NCBI GenBank assembly: GCA_028686145.1
Contig: JAQUCQ010000025.1
Coordinates: 1-18,212, forward strand
DNA length: 18,212 nucleotides
Reading direction: 5' to 3'
Origin: Desulfuromonadaceae bacterium
GTDB taxonomy: Bacteria > Desulfobacterota > Desulfuromonadia > Geobacterales > Pseudopelobacteraceae
Every line of letters starts with the position of its first letter. The stretch's first letter is position 1. Position numbers and translations under genes: made by a program. This document shows positions 1-6,187 of this stretch, piece after piece. A model generated the notes under the pieces. That model was given only the letters and a program-made list of their open reading frames with translations, searched no databases and was not told the origin of the DNA.

Positions 1-242
1 ATATTGCCGAATGTGAAAAAATCTTGATAGAGGCGGGGCTGAAAACTTCTCTTCACTCTTATGGGACCAATATTGAAGGTGAGTGGGACGACGTATTTGC
101 CGCAATCAAACGTTGCCACGAAAAGGTTCATGAATTGGGAGCGCCGCGTATCACAACTACCATCAAGCTTGGCACGCGTACTGATAGGGATCAGACCATG
201 GAGGATAAGATTGATAGTGTGAAAAGCAAGCTTGCTGCCTGA
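1..242 (+). CDS. MTH1187-family thiamine-binding protein, 3' part
   Basis: The open frame runs in from the window edge, with its first full codon at position 3, and ends at TGA 240-242, so the 5' end is missing. About 79 residues are visible; the family is usually 95-105 residues, so roughly 20 N-terminal residues lie outside. Recognisable family features are the GTNIEGEWDDVF stretch, an amphipathic helix (AAIKRCHEKVHELG) and the following strand ITTTIKLGTRTDR. These small proteins (formerly DUF77, YkoF-like fold) form ferredoxin-like oligomers that bind thiamine or related ligands; their cellular role is poorly defined. The TTG at 24 is internal and is not the real start. No terminator is seen after the gene, and decayed dinB-like sequence begins straight away. 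Confidence 0.8.
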   Translation, partial: IAECEKILIEAGLKTSLHSYGTNIEGEWDDVFAAIKRCHEKVHELGAPRITTTIKLGTRTDRDQTMEDKIDSVKSKLAA

Positions 243-245
243 CAT

Positions 246-566
246 ATTTACTCTCTCCAGAACTCTTGGCAGTTATTTTTAAAATATTTCCGCTGTCGGA
301 GTCCTCAAATGGTTGAACTTGAACAACCTGTTCAACTCTGGGGAATCAGCCTAAGTAACCTCAAGCATCAGACGGCTTAACTGCCCTTTTTTGCGGATGA
401 GCGAAAGAAACTCTTTGCAATTCAAGCAATGGATGTTATCAACGACCGCTTCAGTTGAATGTCAGTAACATTTTGAAGGCTGCTACTTGGGAAAGAAAGA
501 GCCGAGCCATACTTAATTCCACCGAGCTGAAGACCTAATCGAGTGAAAAAGTTGGATATGGAATAG
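246..566 (+). pseudogene. dinB: Decayed C-terminal fragment of a Y-family DNA polymerase IV gene
   Basis: Reading one frame from about 246 to the TAG at 564-566 gives a sequence that resembles the little-finger (C-terminal) domain of DinB. Recognisable parts are PVQLWGISLSNL, then LPFFADERKKLFAIQAMDVINDRF, then MSVTF, then RPNRVKKLDME. Four in-frame stops interrupt it: TAA at 378 and TGA at 456, 474 and 528. They fall where DinB relatives usually carry ordinary residues (around the FGE, TFG and SWR positions). There is no frameshift, so the decay is by point mutation only. The polymerase palm and fingers are absent; only about 100 codons remain after the preceding gene. DinB is a translesion polymerase, and this copy cannot encode one. 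Recognition is by eye from family memory. Confidence 0.7.
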
Positions 567-608
567 TTTTGTTAAATTAGTGATAGATTTAAATCCGGGA
601 GAGAATGA

Positions 609-1064
609 TTGAAAGTAACAGAAAAATCATTACGTGCACGATGCACCGAAATAAATATGGGATTGTTGAAAAATACTACATTTGGTATCCGCTTTGAACG
701 ATTATCAGCAGGTTATAAAGTGGAACTCCAATATCGAGACGCGACCCCCCCTCAGGTCCTCATTCAAGACGCTACAGCTTCTGAAGCCGCTGCTGCTATA
801 GAAGGCGCCGTATTAGGCGCAGTTGCCGTGAAATCCGCTGGGACTGGAACTCCTGAATACGTGACAAGAGAAACCTTTGTGCGCCAAGTTGGCGAACGAT
901 GCCCTAAGTGCCAGACTAAAGACCTCAATCTTGGACATTTGTCAGTTGTAAAAGGTGAGATTGTTCAACACTGTTCTTGTATTCGCTGCGGCTTGGTCTG
1001 GAAAAGTATTTACCGACTCGATGATTACGACTGTTCCTCTGCCGCTGTGGTTCTGGAACCTTGA
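609..1064 (+). CDS. Hypothetical protein with C-terminal zinc ribbon
   Basis: This 151-residue protein is not a family I recognise. The chosen start is TTG at 609, preceded by a good ribosome site (GGGAGAG, 597-603). The first in-frame ATG, at 657 (residue 17), has no such site. Residues 20-75 form a small mixed domain rich in alanine near 57-75 (ASEAAAAIEGAVLGAVAV). Residues 98-127 carry C98-x2-C101 and C124-x2-C127 with a 22-residue spacing, plus an extra C122, a typical zinc-ribbon knuckle pair. There is no signal peptide or membrane segment, so it is probably cytoplasmic. It lies directly before the solitary rpoA-like gene, whose promoter overlaps its stop codon. A nucleic acid or RNA polymerase link is suggested only by that position and the ribbon. 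Confidence 0.7.
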   Translation: MKVTEKSLRARCTEINMGLLKNTTFGIRFERLSAGYKVELQYRDATPPQVLIQDATASEAAAAIEGAVLGAVAVKSAGTGTPEYVTRETFVRQVGERCPKCQTKDLNLGHLSVVKGEIVQHCSCIRCGLVWKSIYRLDDYDCSSAAVVLEP

Positions 1065-1088
1065 TACTTGCAAACCGACAATTATAAT
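1061..1088 (+). promoter_or_regulatory. Sigma-70-type promoter for the rpoA-like gene
   Basis: The -35 hexamer TTGATA (1061-1066, five of six consensus bases) and the perfect -10 TATAAT (1083-1088) are separated by 16 nt. The -35 box overlaps the TGA stop of the upstream zinc-ribbon gene. Transcription would begin near 1095, leaving a leader of about 15 nt containing the AAGGA ribosome site (near 1099-1103) before the ATG at 1110. The alpha-subunit gene can therefore be expressed independently. Confidence 0.6.
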
Positions 1089-1109
1089 TAATTTTTAAAA
1101 GGATTCCTA

Positions 1110-2135
1110 ATGTATAGCAATTGGCATGATCATATTAAGCCCTCTCAGCTGCAAGCTGACGAAGATACTCTTACTGCCACTTATGGCAAGTTTTACGCTG
1201 AACCGTTTGAAAATGGTTTTGGAACTATACTTGGTAACTCGCTACGACGTGTTCTTCTCTCGTCTATTCGGGGGGCCGCAATTACTTCTTTGCGAATCAA
1301 AGGTGTTTTGCATGAGTTCTCGGCTATTCAAGGTGTCACCGAGGATGTTACTGAGATAATCTTAAACCTGAAAGCAGTCCGGTTTAAATTGCATTCTACT
1401 GAACAGGCCACTGTTCACATTAAGTGCAAAGGAGCCGGAGTTGTCACTGCTGGCAGTATTATTACCGGGCATAATGTTGACGTAATGAATCCTGACAAAT
1501 ACATCGCCACCTGTGGAGCTGATGCTAATCTTGATATTGAGATGACTATAAAAATTGGTCGCGGGTATGTACCTGCTGAGCGCAATCGAAGTGAAAACGA
1601 TCCAGTTGATTCTATCGTGATTGATTCTATTTATACACCGATCAAAAAAGTTAATTTTTCTGTCAGCACATCACGTGCCGGACAATCGACCGATTATGAC
1701 AACTTAGCTCTTGAGGTCTGGACTGATGGCAGTGTCACACCTGAAGACGCAGTTGCGTATGCGGCTAAGATTTTGAAGGAACAACTGACAATATTCGTTA
1801 ATTTTGATGAGGAATATGTGCCGCCAGTAGTTGAAGATCTTCAAGAAGCTGATGCCGATTTAAATGAATACCTGTATCGCAAAGTTACGGACTTCGAACT
1901 GTCGGTCCGGTCAGGCAACGCTCTTAAAAACGCCGGGATTACGGTTATTGGCGAGTTGGTCATAAAATCTGAATCCGAGATGCTGAAAACAAAGAACTTC
2001 GGCCGGAATTCACTAACAGAGATGAAAGATCTTCTAAGCGGCATGGGGCTCTGTTTTGGGATGAAAATTCCGAATTTTCCGGACCCTGAGCTCATGGATC
2101 AGTTAGATGACGATTCAGCCGAGGATGAAGATTAA
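1110..2135 (+). CDS. rpoA: Solitary RNA polymerase alpha subunit (RpoA paralog)
   Basis: This is a full-length alpha subunit of 341 residues (E. coli RpoA has 329). The N-terminal assembly domain (about 1-232) keeps the dimerisation and beta-contact segment LGNSLRRVLLSS (41-52). An acidic linker (about 233-255) leads to the C-terminal DNA- and activator-binding domain (about 256-320) and an acidic tail ending SAEDED. On the C-terminal DNA-contact face, the equivalents of E. coli R265, N268, G296, S299 and E302 are kept (R267, N270, G298, S301, E304). C269 is replaced by A271 and K298 by N300. The usual rpoA neighbours (rpsM, rpsK, rpsD, rplQ) are absent, so this is probably a second alpha gene and not the housekeeping copy. 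That inference needs the rest of the genome. A near-consensus promoter and an AAGGA ribosome site precede it. Confidence 0.9.
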   Translation: MYSNWHDHIKPSQLQADEDTLTATYGKFYAEPFENGFGTILGNSLRRVLLSSIRGAAITSLRIKGVLHEFSAIQGVTEDVTEIILNLKAVRFKLHSTEQATVHIKCKGAGVVTAGSIITGHNVDVMNPDKYIATCGADANLDIEMTIKIGRGYVPAERNRSENDPVDSIVIDSIYTPIKKVNFSVSTSRAGQSTDYDNLALEVWTDGSVTPEDAVAYAAKILKEQLTIFVNFDEEYVPPVVEDLQEADADLNEYLYRKVTDFELSVRSGNALKNAGITVIGELVIKSESEMLKTKNFGRNSLTEMKDLLSGMGLCFGMKIPNFPDPELMDQLDDDSAEDED

Positions 2136-2204
2136 CGTCGAGACACATTTTTATCCGGTTCTATTCACAGATTCATACATAAACTTGTTTTTTTAGTAAA
2201 AATG

Positions 2205-2234
2205 AGAGGGGCTAACTTATTGGTTGGCCCCTCT
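2205..2234 (-). terminator. Rho-independent terminator reading minus
   Basis: A 12-bp stem (2205-2216 with 2223-2234, one G-T wobble) closes a 6-nt loop. On the minus strand it is followed by CATTTTT, giving a U-tract. On the plus strand no T-run follows, so it is a poor terminator for the rpoA-like gene. It overlaps the stop codon of the small minus-strand ORF, which supports transcription arriving from that side. Confidence 0.6.
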
Positions 2235-2415
2235 TCAAGTATGAAACTAAAAACGCAGTGACTAAATGTTGCTGTCGAGTTTGTGGAAAGGTAATTTGAA
2301 ATTGGCGGAGTCCTGAGACGCGAGTGCCTGCTATTAACTGGATGCCTCCGTTCATTGGGTTAGTGCTTACATAGCCACGAACTGACGTTCGAGATACTGA
2401 GGGTTTTTTGCCCAT
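2212..2415 (-). CDS. Small hypothetical protein
   Basis: This 67-residue minus-strand frame starts at ATG 2415, with a weak AGGTAAG upstream, and stops inside a terminator stem. I do not recognise the family. The protein is basic (MGKKPSVSRTSVRGYV at the N terminus), has no cysteine and no signal peptide, and ends with a mixed hydrophobic stretch (HLVTAFLVSYLKRGQPIS). It lies 92 nt downstream of the isochorismatase-like gene on the same strand with no clear terminator between, so the two may be co-transcribed. The terminator fitted to its 3' end is the best argument that it is real; without homologs it could still be a chance frame. Confidence 0.4.
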   Translation of the reverse strand: MGKKPSVSRTSVRGYVSTNPMNGGIQLIAGTRVSGLRQFQITFPQTRQQHLVTAFLVSYLKRGQPIS

Positions 2416-2507
2416 AATTTCTTACCTATGTGATGATATGGGGCCTGATAATCCCGGAAAATAAAAAGGTTATATCTTTCTTTTTTGATGTTACAGCGTG
2501 AAAGAGC

Positions 2508-3134
2508 TCACGCCTGTGGCAGCACGGCAATGAGTTCGGCCGTAGTCATTATTGCATGGGCAAAGTTGGGGCCATTCAGTGTGTGTGCTGCATGCATCCG
2601 ATCCATAGAAAAGGCTGCAGTTGCATCTTTCACCAGTGTTACGTGGTAGCCGAGTTCCATAGCATAGCGACCGGTGGCCTCAATACAGGTGTTGGCCAGC
2701 ATGCCAACCAGAATGACCTTATCGATCCCGTGCTGTTTGAGTTGGAAGTCTAGGTCAGTACTCGCAAAGCCGTTCTGAGCCCAGTGCTCCTTGATAACGA
2801 TGTCGCCTGATTGGGGCATGAAGTCTGGATGCCATTCGCCGCCCCATGCACCCTTTGCAAAAACCTGCCTCTTACCAACAGCAATCTGGTCCGGACTCGG
2901 ATGAGCCCAGCTTTCATAGTCGCCCGGTTCCAAGCGACGATGGGGAACGAAGAAGATACGGATGCCGGTCGCGCGGATCAGGGACATGACGTTTCGCAGG
3001 TTGTCCAAGAGACCGACCTCCCCGGCAACAGCTTCAACCAGCGGCCAGAGCTTGCCGCCATTGGACAGGAAATCATTATAGGGATCCACCAGAAGCAGGG
3101 CCGTCTGTTCTTTCGTATAGCTGGAATAAGTCAT
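2508..3134 (-). CDS. Isochorismatase-family cysteine hydrolase
   Basis: This 208-residue protein has the fold and catalytic set of the isochorismatase/nicotinamidase superfamily: D17 in LLLVDPYNDF, K115 in IVIKEHWAQNGF and the nucleophile C150 in MLANTCIEATGR. The cis-peptide region just before the cysteine (VGMLANTC) is typical. Members hydrolyse amides or enol ethers of small molecules (nicotinamide, N-carbamoylsarcosine, isochorismate, ureidoacrylate). The substrate cannot be told from sequence; a true isochorismatase is unlikely because no siderophore genes are near. It has no signal peptide, so it is cytoplasmic. It is transcribed away from the ROK kinase group and may share a transcript with the small ORF behind it. 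A second, only distantly similar family member lies at 6188-6745. Confidence 0.85.
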   Translation of the reverse strand: MTYSSYTKEQTALLLVDPYNDFLSNGGKLWPLVEAVAGEVGLLDNLRNVMSLIRATGIRIFFVPHRRLEPGDYESWAHPSPDQIAVGKRQVFAKGAWGGEWHPDFMPQSGDIVIKEHWAQNGFASTDLDFQLKQHGIDKVILVGMLANTCIEATGRYAMELGYHVTLVKDATAAFSMDRMHAAHTLNGPNFAHAIMTTAELIAVLPQA

Positions 3135-3164
3135 TTTATTTCTCTTTCTGATGTTATTCCCCCA

Positions 3165-3194
3165 TGTTTACGGATTCCCTGAGGGTGCTGTCAA
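3165..3194 (-). promoter_or_regulatory. Candidate promoter of the isochorismatase-like gene
   Basis: On the minus strand a perfect -35 TTGACA (3194-3189) is followed after 18 nt by TAAACA (3170-3165), which matches the -10 consensus at only three of six positions. It lies 30 nt before the start codon of the hydrolase gene. The -35 is convincing and the -10 is weak. Confidence 0.4.
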
Positions 3195-3205
3195 TCATAA
3201 CAATG

Positions 3206-3224
3206 TCACCTGTGGTGATTTTTT
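3206..3224 (+). terminator. Short terminator-like hairpin, no gene attached
   Basis: TCACC-TGT-GGTGA followed by six T residues has the shape of a small rho-independent terminator on the plus strand. No plus-strand gene ends just before it, and the stem is only 5 bp. It may be a remnant, or may act on antisense transcripts from the hydrolase promoter region. Confidence 0.25.
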
Positions 3225-3273
3225 AAAATGTTATCACGCATAATTGATATGGCAATAGCAGGATCAACGCTAA

Positions 3274-3465
3274 GATGAAATCGATTGCTTTGATGGATAC
3301 TGGGGAGTTCAAAAAGAAAGCCGCCTTGACCGTAATTCAATCTTTGGTAGTATGTATCTAACATCCGACAGGAAAGGATTAAAGGAGCGAACGGGTTTAA
3401 ATGTGCCCCCTGATTGTTTTCAAAAGGATGAATATACCAGTAGTGTAGCGGGGTTCTCGTGCTGA
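3274..3465 (+). other. Start-less open frame of 63 codons in an intergenic gap
   Basis: The 363-nt gap between the hydrolase and ROK genes contains a frame running from just after a TAA (3271) to TGA (3463-3465). Its translation looks protein-like (for example FDGYWGVQKESRLDRNS near the start and KERTGLNVPPDCFQKDEYTS near the end). There is no usable start codon near its beginning and no ribosome site, so it may be a decayed gene fragment or chance. I cannot assign a family. Apart from this, the weak hairpin and the minus promoter, I see nothing else in the gap. Confidence 0.2.
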
Positions 3466-3497
3466 CTACGTATCGGTACGAAAGATAGTATGCAACA

Positions 3498-4451
3498 ATG
3501 AATACTGACAGTATTTATAATGGAGGCTCGCCGGCAATCGGTATCGACCTGGGCGGTACCAAAACGGAAGCGGTGCTCCTGGCCACGGACGGAACTGTAC
3601 TGTGGCGGCAGCGACGTCCCACTCCGAGAGCACATGGTTACGATTCCATGTTGTCCATAGTGACAGGGATGATCCGGGACGCTGCTGCCCATGTTCCCGG
3701 GGATACCTCCTATACGGTTGGAATCGGCATACCTGGTTCACTTGATGCCTCATCAAGCTTGGTACGCAATGCCAACTCGACCTGTCTGATTGGCCGTCCT
3801 CTCCAAGCCGACATAGAACAATTACTCGGCTGCTCTGTCCAGATCCGTAATGACGCAAACTGTTTCACTTTGGCAGAGTGTCATGCAGGAGCCGGACGCG
3901 GATACGGGCTGGTCTTTGGTGTCATCATGGGGACTGGTTGCGGTGGCGGGATTTGTATAGATGGTGTGGTACGAGAGGGGCCGCACCGGATTGCGGGCGA
4001 GTGGGGACACCTGTCTGTGGCTCCTGGCGGAGCCGAATGTTATTGTGGCAATCGGGGCTGCGTGGAGACACTGATCAGCGGTTCAGGCGTAGAGGCAGCT
4101 TTTTTCCGGGAGCATGGACAACGAATGTCCATGGATGAAATCGTAGCGCAGGCACGGGAAGGTGAAACCAGATGCAAGGATGCGTTTGATCGCTTCCTAG
4201 ACGACTTTGGCAGGTGCCTGGGAGGGGTAATCTCCATTATTGATCCTGATGCGGTCGTGCTTGGGGGCGGACTCTCCAATATTGACGAACTGTATGCTGT
4301 CGGCACCGAGAGGGTGAAAAGGTTCGCTTTCCACGACAAACTGCAAACGCCCATTCTGAAGAATCAATTGGGGGACTCGGCCGGAGTTTTTGGCGCTGCG
4401 TGGATTGGGCAGTCAATCAACAAAATAGATCAAAGATACTTGGTATCATAG
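3498..4451 (+). CDS. ROK-family sugar kinase
   Basis: This 317-residue protein is a ROK (repressor, ORF, kinase) family member without the N-terminal DNA-binding domain, so it is an enzyme and not a repressor. The phosphate-binding loop is IGIDLGGTKTE (14-24). The catalytic aspartate is D119 in RNDANC, the GTGCGGG loop is at 145-151, and the zinc site is H171 with C181, C183 and C188 (CYCGNRGCVE). These enzymes phosphorylate hexoses such as fructose, glucose, mannose or N-acetylglucosamine using ATP. The ending (GVFGAAWIG) and length suit the fructokinase/NagK/Mak group, but the sugar cannot be read off. No strong ribosome site precedes the ATG. It heads a plus-strand group with a cupin, a quinone reductase and a hydrolase. 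Confidence 0.9.
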   Translation: MNTDSIYNGGSPAIGIDLGGTKTEAVLLATDGTVLWRQRRPTPRAHGYDSMLSIVTGMIRDAAAHVPGDTSYTVGIGIPGSLDASSSLVRNANSTCLIGRPLQADIEQLLGCSVQIRNDANCFTLAECHAGAGRGYGLVFGVIMGTGCGGGICIDGVVREGPHRIAGEWGHLSVAPGGAECYCGNRGCVETLISGSGVEAAFFREHGQRMSMDEIVAQAREGETRCKDAFDRFLDDFGRCLGGVISIIDPDAVVLGGGLSNIDELYAVGTERVKRFAFHDKLQTPILKNQLGDSAGVFGAAWIGQSINKIDQRYLVS

Positions 4452-4482
4452 CCAAGTAGGAAAATGGTTTGGAGGTTTTTAT

Positions 4483-4528
4483 CGATAGCATAACCGCCAG
4501 AGTAATTAGTGTTAGTTATCTGCTATCG
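4483..4528. repeat. Inverted repeat before the cupin gene
   Basis: CGATAGCA (4483-4490) is exactly complementary to TGCTATCG (4521-4528). TAAC/GTTA extends the stem past a 2-nt bulge, leaving a loop of about 20 nt. No T-run follows, so it is not a normal terminator. It lies 36 nt before the cupin start codon and may shape the leader RNA or bind a regulator. Confidence 0.35.
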
Positions 4529-4564
4529 GGTGGAAGGTATATGTAAAGAGCGTGGAGGAAAGAG

Positions 4565-4885
4565 ATGCTGAAGAAACATAGTAGCGAAGGATACAAACAG
4601 GCACTGGACGGAATCAAACAAAAGACTCTCGTGCATGGCGACAAAACATTGATGGTTGAATTCCAGCTGCAACAAAACGCTACTCTGCCGCTGCACTCGC
4701 ATGTACATGAGCAGACCGGGTACTTGGTTACGGGCCGAATTCGGCTGACGATTGGAGCGGATGTCCATGACGTGCAGCCGGGAGACAGCTGGTGTATTCC
4801 CGCCGGCACTCTCCACGGTGCCGAGAGTATGGAAGAGTCTGTGGCTGTCGAAGTATTCTCTCCGGTGAGGGAAGAGTATAAATAA
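4565..4885 (+). CDS. Small single-domain cupin, KdgF-like
   Basis: This 106-residue protein is one conserved beta-barrel of the cupin superfamily. Motif 1 is PLHSHVHEQTGYLVTG, with metal ligands H44 and H46 and either E49 or Q50. Motif 2 is PGDSWCIPAGTLHG, with H84. The spacing and the HxHxHEQ signature resemble KdgF, which promotes ring opening of unsaturated uronates, and many uncharacterised metal cupins. A strong ribosome site (GGAGG at 4554-4558) sets the start. It lies 113 nt after the ROK kinase and 51 nt before the quinone reductase on the same strand. A carbohydrate role would fit the kinase but is inferred from neighbourhood only. It is cytoplasmic with no signal peptide. Confidence 0.85.
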   Translation: MLKKHSSEGYKQALDGIKQKTLVHGDKTLMVEFQLQQNATLPLHSHVHEQTGYLVTGRIRLTIGADVHDVQPGDSWCIPAGTLHGAESMEESVAVEVFSPVREEYK

Positions 4886-4936
4886 GCTACTGTTTTTTTA
4901 ATCTGCATCATCATTTGAGCAGAGCAGGAGGGCTCT

Positions 4937-5911
4937 ATGAATATGGCAGTACGATTCCACGAGTTTGGAAATCCTGAAGTACTTCGGTGGGAAGAAATTG
5001 ATATAGCTGGTCCGGGGCCGGGTGAAGTACGTATTCGCCATGAGGCGGTCGGAATTAATTTTATCGATATCTATCAGCGAACCGGTTTGTACACGGTGCC
5101 GCTGCCGGCAGTTGCCGGAAATGAGGGAGCCGGGATAGTTGAGGCAGTCGGTGATGGGGTAATATTGGTCAAGCCGGGGGATCGGGTAGCGTATGCAGGA
5201 AGTACCGGCTCTTACTGCGAAGTACGTAACATAGCAGCCGACCGGTTGTGTCTCCTCCCCGACGACGTGACATTTGAGCAGGGTGCGGCAATGATGCTTA
5301 AAGGTTTGACAGTACAGTATCTTATCCGCAGAACCTACCGAGTGCAACACGGTGACGTGGTTGTTTTCCATGCCGCAGCCGGGGGCGTGGGATCGATAGC
5401 ATGCCAATGGCTAAAGTCGCTTGGTGCCACGGTTATCGGCACCGCTGGGTCGGCTGAAAAGTGTGAGTTGGCACTCCGGAATGGCGCCAACTTCTGTATC
5501 AATTACCGTACTGAAAATATTGTTGAACGAGTTCGGGAAATAACCAATGGAGAAGGAGTGCCTGTTGTCTACGACTCAGTCGGCAAAGATACGTTTGAAT
5601 CTTCGTTGAAATGCCTGAGTCCCCTTGGATTGCTGGTAAGTTTCGGCAACGCGTCAGGTCCGGTGCCGCCGGTAAACCTTGGGCTTCTTGCACAGCATGG
5701 CTCACTGTATATTACCCGTCCGTCCCTAGCCACCTACACAGCAAAGCGTGCGGACCTTGAGTACATGGCGCAGGAACTTTTTGATGCTGTACTATCCGGG
5801 GCGGTCAAGATAGATATCAGTCGTCGTTATCCGCTCAAAGATGCCGTGCACGCTCATTCCGACCTTGAGGCGCGCAAAAACACCGGCTCCAGTATATTAC
5901 TTCCACATTAG
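4937..5911 (+). CDS. Zinc-independent NAD(P)H:quinone oxidoreductase (MDR family)
   Basis: This 324-residue medium-chain reductase matches the E. coli QorA type in length (327) and motifs. The substrate-domain signature NFIDIYQRTGLY is at 41-52 and GNEGAGIVEAVG at 61-72. The Rossmann loop is HAAAGGVGSIACQWLKSLGA (145-164). The structural-zinc cysteine cluster and catalytic zinc ligands of alcohol dehydrogenases are absent. The expected reaction is NADPH-dependent reduction of quinones or other electrophilic carbonyls or alkenes in the cytoplasm. AGGAGG at 4926-4931, five nt before the ATG, fixes the start; the second ATG, two codons on, is less well placed. It sits mid-group between the cupin and a 54-residue zinc-ribbon protein. 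Confidence 0.9.
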   Translation: MNMAVRFHEFGNPEVLRWEEIDIAGPGPGEVRIRHEAVGINFIDIYQRTGLYTVPLPAVAGNEGAGIVEAVGDGVILVKPGDRVAYAGSTGSYCEVRNIAADRLCLLPDDVTFEQGAAMMLKGLTVQYLIRRTYRVQHGDVVVFHAAAGGVGSIACQWLKSLGATVIGTAGSAEKCELALRNGANFCINYRTENIVERVREITNGEGVPVVYDSVGKDTFESSLKCLSPLGLLVSFGNASGPVPPVNLGLLAQHGSLYITRPSLATYTAKRADLEYMAQELFDAVLSGAVKIDISRRYPLKDAVHAHSDLEARKNTGSSILLPH

Positions 5912-5944
5912 GCTGTTTAAACCGGGCTCTGAAAAGAGGGATGC

Positions 5945-6109
5945 ATGTTTGAATCTCAATACAATGATGAGATGGAAGCCGAAGTGAAACGCCTTGAAGC
6001 TAAAATGCGAGCCATCAACGCCGGACATCCTGAATGGATCAACGCCTGCGTAGCCTGTGGATGTGAGCTGGCTGACATCAATACCGACCGGTGTGCACAG
6101 TGCCTCTAA
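5945..6109 (+). CDS. 54-residue protein with C-terminal Cys4 knuckle
   Basis: A short gene starts at ATG 5945, five nt after an AGAGGG ribosome site, and ends at TAA 6107-6109. Another ATG at 5941 is out of frame. Residues 4-25 form a charged helix (SQYNDEMEAEVKRLEAKMRA). Residues 35-53 hold C35-x2-C38 and C50-x2-C53, with an additional C40 (CVACGCELADINTDRCAQCL), a compact zinc-ribbon-like site. It lies 33 nt after the quinone reductase and 78 nt before a cysteine hydrolase, all on the plus strand. The family is unknown to me. The paired CxxC motifs and good ribosome site make it a likely real gene. It may bind zinc, perhaps as a protein- or nucleic-acid-binding module (inference). Confidence 0.65.
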   Translation: MFESQYNDEMEAEVKRLEAKMRAINAGHPEWINACVACGCELADINTDRCAQCL

Positions 6110-6187
6110 GACTGCTGTCTGATACAGTATGCCTAGAGGAAAATTGGGTACAGGTTATTCGAAATAGAGCGATTGGAGATAAGACTC

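Noticed and set aside
456..530. TGA codons in the dinB-like fragment as selenocysteine or recoding sites
   Set aside because: A TAA stop is also present, the enzyme core is missing, and the residues replaced are ordinary in DinB; decay explains it better.
2205..2234. Hairpin as the terminator of the rpoA-like gene
   Set aside because: On the plus strand no T-run follows the stem; the U-tract is only on the minus-strand side.
4898..5407. 169-codon minus-strand frame opposite the quinone reductase
   Set aside because: Antisense to a well-supported gene, no motif, low-complexity look.
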